Shown in pieces: positions 7,041 to 10,194 of a DNA stretch of 10,194 bases. Positions within the stretch are counted from its first letter, which is position 1, and each line of letters starts with the position of its first letter. Origin of the DNA: Fidelibacterota bacterium 46_43 (GTDB taxonomy: Bacteria > Fidelibacterota > Fidelibacteria > Fidelibacterales > Fidelibacteraceae); NCBI GenBank assembly GCA_001509335.1, contig LGGY01000157.1, positions 1-10,194 of the forward strand, in the 5' to 3' direction. The translations under genes were made by a program, and so were the position numbers. Below the pieces are notes generated by a model. It had not been told where the DNA came from. It worked only from the letters and a program-made list of their open reading frames with translations, and did not search any database.

Positions 7041-7784
7041 TTACATCGACATACCGCCATCCACCACAAATGTCTGACCGGTGATATAAGCGGCCTCTTC
7101 CGAGGCAAGAAAAACAGCCAGTCCGGAAACATCCCGGGGTAACCCGAAACGTCTCATGGGAATGGAATTTAAGAAATTTTCTTTTACCTGAGCGGGCAAA
7201 TTTTTCGTCATATCGGTTTCTATGAAACCCGGGGCAATCGCATTGACACGAATATTTTTTCCGGCGGTTTCCCGTGCCAGGGTTTTGGTCAAAGCAATCA
7301 CACCGGCTTTTGAGGCACTGTAGTTAGCCTGTCCAATATTCCCGTGGAGTCCAACAACCGAACTGATATTTATCACGGACCCGCCCTGCTGAGCCATCAT
7401 CATCCGGACAGCTTTGCGGCACATATAAAATGTCCCGCTCAGGTTAACCTGTATTACGGCATCCCAGTCGCTGTCTTTCATGCGGACTGCCAGTTGATCC
7501 CGGGTAATTCCTGCAGCATTTACCAGACAATCCAGTGTAGAAAAACGGGATTTTATTTCTGCAAATAAATTCTCAACCTCCGTGGATTCAGAAATATCAC
7601 ACACTATAGGAGTTACCGGTCCATAAGTTGATAAATTTTCTGCCGCTTCTGACAGTCTCCCGGGATTTTGTCCAACAATGATGACATGGGAGCAGGATTT
7701 AAGAAAATGCTCAGCGATGGCGTAACCAATACCCCGGCTAGCACCCGAAATCAGGATATTTTTATCTTTCAAATTACTCTTCAT
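7041..7784 (-). CDS. fabG: 3-oxoacyl-[acyl-carrier-protein] reductase
   Basis: An NADPH-dependent short-chain dehydrogenase that reduces 3-oxoacyl-ACP in each elongation round. From ATG 7784 the product has 247 residues, the usual length. The nucleotide-binding motif is SGASRGIG (13-20), with NAAGITRD (89-96) in place of the usual NNAGITRD. The catalytic set is Asn114, Ser142 (INISSVVG), Tyr155 and Lys159 (YSASK). GFIETDMT and the C-terminal ITGQTFVVDGGMSM are typical of FabG. The frame continues upstream to a GTG at 7808 inside fabD, but the extra MGILRCWN has no counterpart in FabG, so ATG 7784 is preferred. That start overlaps the fabD end by 11 bp, consistent with translational coupling; no strong ribosome binding site is visible. 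Confidence 0.95.
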   Translation of the reverse strand: MKSNLKDKNILISGASRGIGYAIAEHFLKSCSHVIIVGQNPGRLSEAAENLSTYGPVTPIVCDISESTEVENLFAEIKSRFSTLDCLVNAAGITRDQLAVRMKDSDWDAVIQVNLSGTFYMCRKAVRMMMAQQGGSVINISSVVGLHGNIGQANYSASKAGVIALTKTLARETAGKNIRVNAIAPGFIETDMTKNLPAQVKENFLNSIPMRRFGLPRDVSGLAVFLASEEAAYITGQTFVVDGGMSM

Positions 7785-8733
7785 GTTCCAGCACCGCAAG
7801 ATCCCCACATAAATCCTGAAGCTCCGGACAACCAGAGATCCCTTTGACTTCCACGTCCGGATTGATTCGGTGAATCAACCCCTGAAGCACCTTACCAGGT
7901 CCGACCTCAATAAAGCGCTCAAATCCATCTGCAATCATCCGGTTAATCTGATCCACAAAAAGGACGGGGTTTTCTATTTGGTCAATAAGATTACGCCTGA
8001 TTTGATCCGGTGTTTCAGCAATCTCTCCATTCACATTGCAATACACAGGGATATTCGGCGAATAAAATGGAATATCAACTATGATTTTTTCCAATTCTTC
8101 TTTCGCAGGAGCCATCAGATGGGAATGAAAGGCACCGCTGACATCCAGTTGAATGGCGCGGGTGGCTCCCAGTTCTTTCGCAATTTTCATAGCTGCCTGG
8201 ACTGCTTCCACGTCACCGGAGATGACAATTTGTCCCGGTGAATTGATATTGGCAATCTGTGCCCGGCCATATTCTGCTGCCCGCTGACAGGCTTCTTCCA
8301 CCTTTTCCCGTTCCAATTTCAAGATAGCCGCCATGGCACCGGGATTTTGTTCACCGGCAATTTGCATGGCTTTCCCCCGGACATTCACCAGGCGGAGTCC
8401 ATCCTCAAAGGAAAATACACCAGCCGCGTAAAGGGCGCAATATTCACCCAGACTGTGACCGGCTGTTGCTAGATAAGGGAAATCCATTTTTTTCAGAAGT
8501 GTAAACAAGACAGACGAAACCGTATAAATCGCCGGCTGGGTAATACGTGTCTGGGTTAAATCAGAAAGAGGCCCATTAAAACATTTGTCAGCTAAATCAT
8601 ATCCAACTATTTCATTGGCTGTATCAAACATTTTTTTCGCCAGGGGAAAGGCCTGATAGAGATCCCGCCCCATCCCTACAACCTGCGAGGCCTGACCGGG
8701 AAAAACAAGAGCGGTTTTTAATGTGGAATCCAT
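7774..8733 (-). CDS. fabD: Malonyl-CoA:ACP transacylase
   Basis: Transfers malonyl groups from CoA to ACP to supply fatty-acid elongation. The 319-residue protein has FPGQASQ (11-17, oxyanion-hole Gln), the nucleophile motif GHSLGEY with Ser94, NVRGKAM with substrate-binding Arg119, and GAFHSHLM with the catalytic His203. The C-terminal EVGPGKVLQGL motif is also present. GQASQ replaces the commoner GQGSQ. ATG 8733 is preceded by AGAGGAGA at good spacing, a strong ribosome binding site. A hairpin lies upstream, between rpmF and this gene, and may set how much of the rpmF transcript continues into fabD. The end overlaps fabG. Confidence 0.95.
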   Translation of the reverse strand: MDSTLKTALVFPGQASQVVGMGRDLYQAFPLAKKMFDTANEIVGYDLADKCFNGPLSDLTQTRITQPAIYTVSSVLFTLLKKMDFPYLATAGHSLGEYCALYAAGVFSFEDGLRLVNVRGKAMQIAGEQNPGAMAAILKLEREKVEEACQRAAEYGRAQIANINSPGQIVISGDVEAVQAAMKIAKELGATRAIQLDVSGAFHSHLMAPAKEELEKIIVDIPFYSPNIPVYCNVNGEIAETPDQIRRNLIDQIENPVLFVDQINRMIADGFERFIEVGPGKVLQGLIHRINPDVEVKGISGCPELQDLCGDLAVLEHEE

Positions 8734-8760
8734 GGTACATCTCCTCTGTGCAACATATAA

Positions 8761-8791
8761 ACAGAAAAGCGGACAATTATCCGCTTCCTGT
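8761..8791 (-). terminator. Hairpin with T-rich tail between rpmF and fabD (attenuator candidate)
   Basis: On the minus strand a 7-bp perfect stem AAGCGGA/TCCGCTT (8767-8786) encloses the 6-base loop TAATTG. An outer ACAG/CTGT pairing extends it across an internal bulge. The stem is followed by TTTTCTGTTT, with AAAAGACAGG in front. This resembles a rho-independent terminator of moderate strength. It sits about 37 bp after the rpmF stop and about 28 bp before the fabD start, so partial read-through or a fabD-proximal promoter would be needed for downstream expression. Confidence 0.5.
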
Positions 8792-8827
8792 CTTTTATCG
8801 TTGATCTGTGGAGAAAAAAGTCATTTC

Positions 8828-9010
8828 TTAACTTTCTTTCGGTGTAATAACCGGTCTTCCTTTATAATAACCACAGTTGGGACACACATGGTGGGGTAAT
8901 TTTGCGTGTCCGCATTGAGGACAATTCTGATAGGCGGGAGCATCCACCGTATAGTGTGTCCTTCTTTTTGCACTCCGTGCATGGGAATGTCTTCTTTTTG
9001 GATTCGCCAT
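8828..9010 (-). CDS. rpmF: 50S ribosomal protein L32
   Basis: A small zinc-binding protein of the large ribosomal subunit. The 60-residue product begins MANPKRRHSHARSAKRR, the standard L32 start. It carries two zinc-binding pairs, CPQC (Cys30, Cys33) and CPNC (Cys43, Cys46), so it is the zinc-containing form. ATG 9010 follows the yceD stop codon with no gap, and GGAG inside the end of yceD provides the ribosome binding site. Pairing with yceD upstream and fatty-acid genes downstream is a widespread bacterial arrangement. Confidence 0.97.
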   Translation of the reverse strand: MANPKRRHSHARSAKRRTHYTVDAPAYQNCPQCGHAKLPHHVCPNCGYYKGRPVITPKES

Positions 9011-9520
9011 CTAATTCTCCGAATTTTCAATTTTCATTTTTAATGCTCTCAGTTTGTCCCATCGGGAATCCGGGCGACCTGTTTCATGGGAACAGGTTTC
9101 CCTGTTCAAATTCGCTCCGCATACGGGACACAATCCCTTGCAGTCTGGACGGCAACGTTTTTGAATAGGCAGTGCCAGCAAAAGCTGATCGCGCGCAAAA
9201 TCACTGAAATCGATACTCAGTGCTTTGGGGGAAATATAAATCACTTCCTCCTCATCGGGAACTTCGGGTTCCGGGCCACTGTCCGCCACCACTTCAAAAT
9301 GCTCAACAAAGTGACGCTCATATTCATCCAGGCAGATGTCACAGGTCAGTCGGACATCCACTTCCAGTGTCCCCCAGGCAAAATATTTTTGACCCAGGGA
9401 ATAGATATGAATGGACGTAGAGACCCGCCCAAACTGATCCGGAAGTCCGATGTCTGCCGATCGCTCATCAAATTCAAAGAGCTTTTCCTCATCGGAAACA
9501 TGTGAGAGCAATATTTCCAT
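9011..9520 (-). CDS. yceD: YceD/DUF177 family protein
   Basis: A conserved cytoplasmic protein found next to rpmF in most bacteria and linked to large rRNA (23S) maturation or stability in some species; its precise activity is not settled. The 169-residue product has TCDICLDEY at 59-67. The diagnostic C-terminal cysteine cluster is RCRPDCKGLCPVCGANLN at 122-139 (Cys123, 127, 131, 134) with Cys143 after it, then DSRWDKLRAL. The cysteines could bind a metal. The start is ATG 9520; no ribosome binding site is visible before it and promoter-like sequence lies unusually close. First gene of the minus-strand operon. Confidence 0.92.
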   Translation of the reverse strand: MEILLSHVSDEEKLFEFDERSADIGLPDQFGRVSTSIHIYSLGQKYFAWGTLEVDVRLTCDICLDEYERHFVEHFEVVADSGPEPEVPDEEEVIYISPKALSIDFSDFARDQLLLALPIQKRCRPDCKGLCPVCGANLNRETCSHETGRPDSRWDKLRALKMKIENSEN

Positions 9521-9529
9521 AAGCCGGTT

Positions 9530-9558
9530 AAATTATTATATCCTCGAATAAGAGTCAA
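9530..9558 (-). promoter_or_regulatory. Candidate promoter of the yceD-rpmF-fab-acpP-rnc operon
   Basis: On the minus strand TTGACT (9558-9553) is followed 17 bp later by TAATTT (9535-9530). An overlapping TATAAT lies at 9540-9535, only 12 bp after TTGACT. The pattern TTG-N20-TAATTT also resembles the TTTG/TAnnTTTG promoters of Bacteroidota. Either placement puts the transcript start within about 10 bases of the yceD ATG. Position at the head of the operon supports a promoter; the exact boxes are uncertain. Confidence 0.45.
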
Positions 9559-9591
9559 GACGGAAAGCAAATCTTACACAACTCAATGGTT

Positions 9592-10194
9592 TTAGTAATC
9601 TTTGCGCATATAATCGATCCAGGTATCCTGTCCGGTCTTTTCCTTAATCTGTTCAGCCACTTTGCGGGCATCCGCCCGGTTTGTAAAATTCCCTACACGA
9701 ACGCGGTACCACACCTTATCCGTATGACTCAGGTAAGCATTCTGGATATAAGCATCAAATCCGGCATCCTGAAGATCTTTCATGGCTTTTTGGGCTGTCT
9801 TATAATTGGTCCAGCTGGATACCTGTATGGTGTACCGACTTTTATCACTGGGAATTCTGTTGGCTGCTTCCTGTGCAGATACATCCGGAGCCGGTTTGCT
9901 GACCGGCGGTTTAAAGGATTTTTTCTGTTCAGTCGTCGGCTCAGGTGCCGGTTCCCAGATTTCCTCTTCACTTACTTCAGCTGGTTTTTCGGGTTCAACC
10001 GGTTCTTCTTCCACTACTTCAGGTGCTTCTCTTTCTACTTCTCCGGCCAATGTGACTTCATAGATAAAACTTTCATCTGTTTCTTTACCTGTTTCATCAA
10101 TCATCACAACAATCACTTCATAGATCCCCGGCACATCCGGGACGAAGGTTACCGCTTCCGCGTAGTCCGATGGTTCAAAATCACGGGGATCCAA
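9592..10194 (-). CDS. SPOR-domain protein with Ig/PKD-like and Pro/Glu-rich linker segments (partial)
   Basis: The frame ends at TAA 9592-9594 and is open to the window edge, so the N-terminus is missing; the first visible codon (TTG) need not be a start. The first 50 or so residues, with AEAVTFVPDVPGIYEVIVVMID, look like the last strands of an Ig/PKD-type β-sandwich. A low-complexity Glu/Pro/Val-rich linker follows at about 52-105. The C-terminal part, about 119-195, is a SPOR domain (YTIQVSSWTNYKTAQKAM, AGFDAYIQ, WYRVRVGNFTNRADARK). SPOR domains bind peptidoglycan lacking stem peptides, typically at division septa. A periplasmic or lipoprotein location is inferred. It is followed by 71 bp before yceD and no clear terminator is seen. 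Confidence 0.85.
   Translation of the reverse strand: MDPRDFEPSDYAEAVTFVPDVPGIYEVIVVMIDETGKETDESFIYEVTLAGEVEREAPEVVEEEPVEPEKPAEVSEEEIWEPAPEPTTEQKKSFKPPVSKPAPDVSAQEAANRIPSDKSRYTIQVSSWTNYKTAQKAMKDLQDAGFDAYIQNAYLSHTDKVWYRVRVGNFTNRADARKVAEQIKEKTGQDTWIDYMRKDY

Noticed and set aside
7870..8241. Plus-strand 123-codon frame opposite fabD
   Set aside because: Shadow of the fabD coding strand; no start signals or domain.
1..10194. tRNA, rRNA, riboswitch or CRISPR array
   Set aside because: None of the gaps between genes contains a recognisable tRNA cloverleaf, rRNA segment, riboswitch core or regularly spaced repeat array.

Overview
This window looks like chromosomal DNA of a Gram-negative bacterium. 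It has a C-terminal outer-membrane β-barrel signature, a SPOR-domain envelope protein and a type II fatty-acid gene cluster. Type 2 isopentenyl-diphosphate isomerase sits next to general PTS proteins with an HPr of the Ser46-bearing type, and acpP is followed directly by rnc. Together these suggest a member or relative of the FCB assemblage, perhaps an uncultured phylum such as Marinimicrobia, Calditrichota or Cloacimonadota. That placement is an inference and would need marker-gene phylogeny.

Layout. Positions 1-69 hold the last 22 codons of a probable outer-membrane protein. Positions 70-558 are a scarred intergenic region. It contains a minus-strand 59-codon remnant of an integrase-core transposase (N-terminal part only) and a set of short GTGARGCAA-type repeats. 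Immediately downstream is a phosphomannomutase/phosphoglucomutase gene that has lost its first 45 or so codons. The simplest reading is insertion of an IS followed by deletion.

From 1846 to 5933 a compact plus-strand operon encodes type 2 IPP isomerase (fni), a short-chain polyprenyl diphosphate synthase, HPr (ptsH) and enzyme I (ptsI). The open reading frames overlap by 8, 1 and 1 bases. No sugar-specific EII component is present, so the PTS pair may serve regulation or EII proteins encoded elsewhere.

From 9520 down to 5918 a minus-strand operon encodes YceD/DUF177, ribosomal protein L32 (rpmF), FabD, FabG, acyl carrier protein and RNase III. It resembles the widespread yceD-rpmF-plsX-fabH-fabD-fabG-acpP-fabF-rnc arrangement but lacks plsX, fabH and fabF. 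A hairpin followed by a T-rich stretch lies between rpmF and fabD and could attenuate transcription. The ends of ptsI and rnc overlap tail to tail by 16 bp. Upstream of yceD is a promoter-like sequence very close to the start codon. Before that, at 9592 and running off the window edge, is the 3' part of a minus-strand SPOR-domain protein.

Most of the window is housekeeping. No novel defence, CRISPR or secondary-metabolite system is visible. The unusual parts are the rearranged left end, the isoprenoid-PTS gene pairing and the stripped-down fab cluster.
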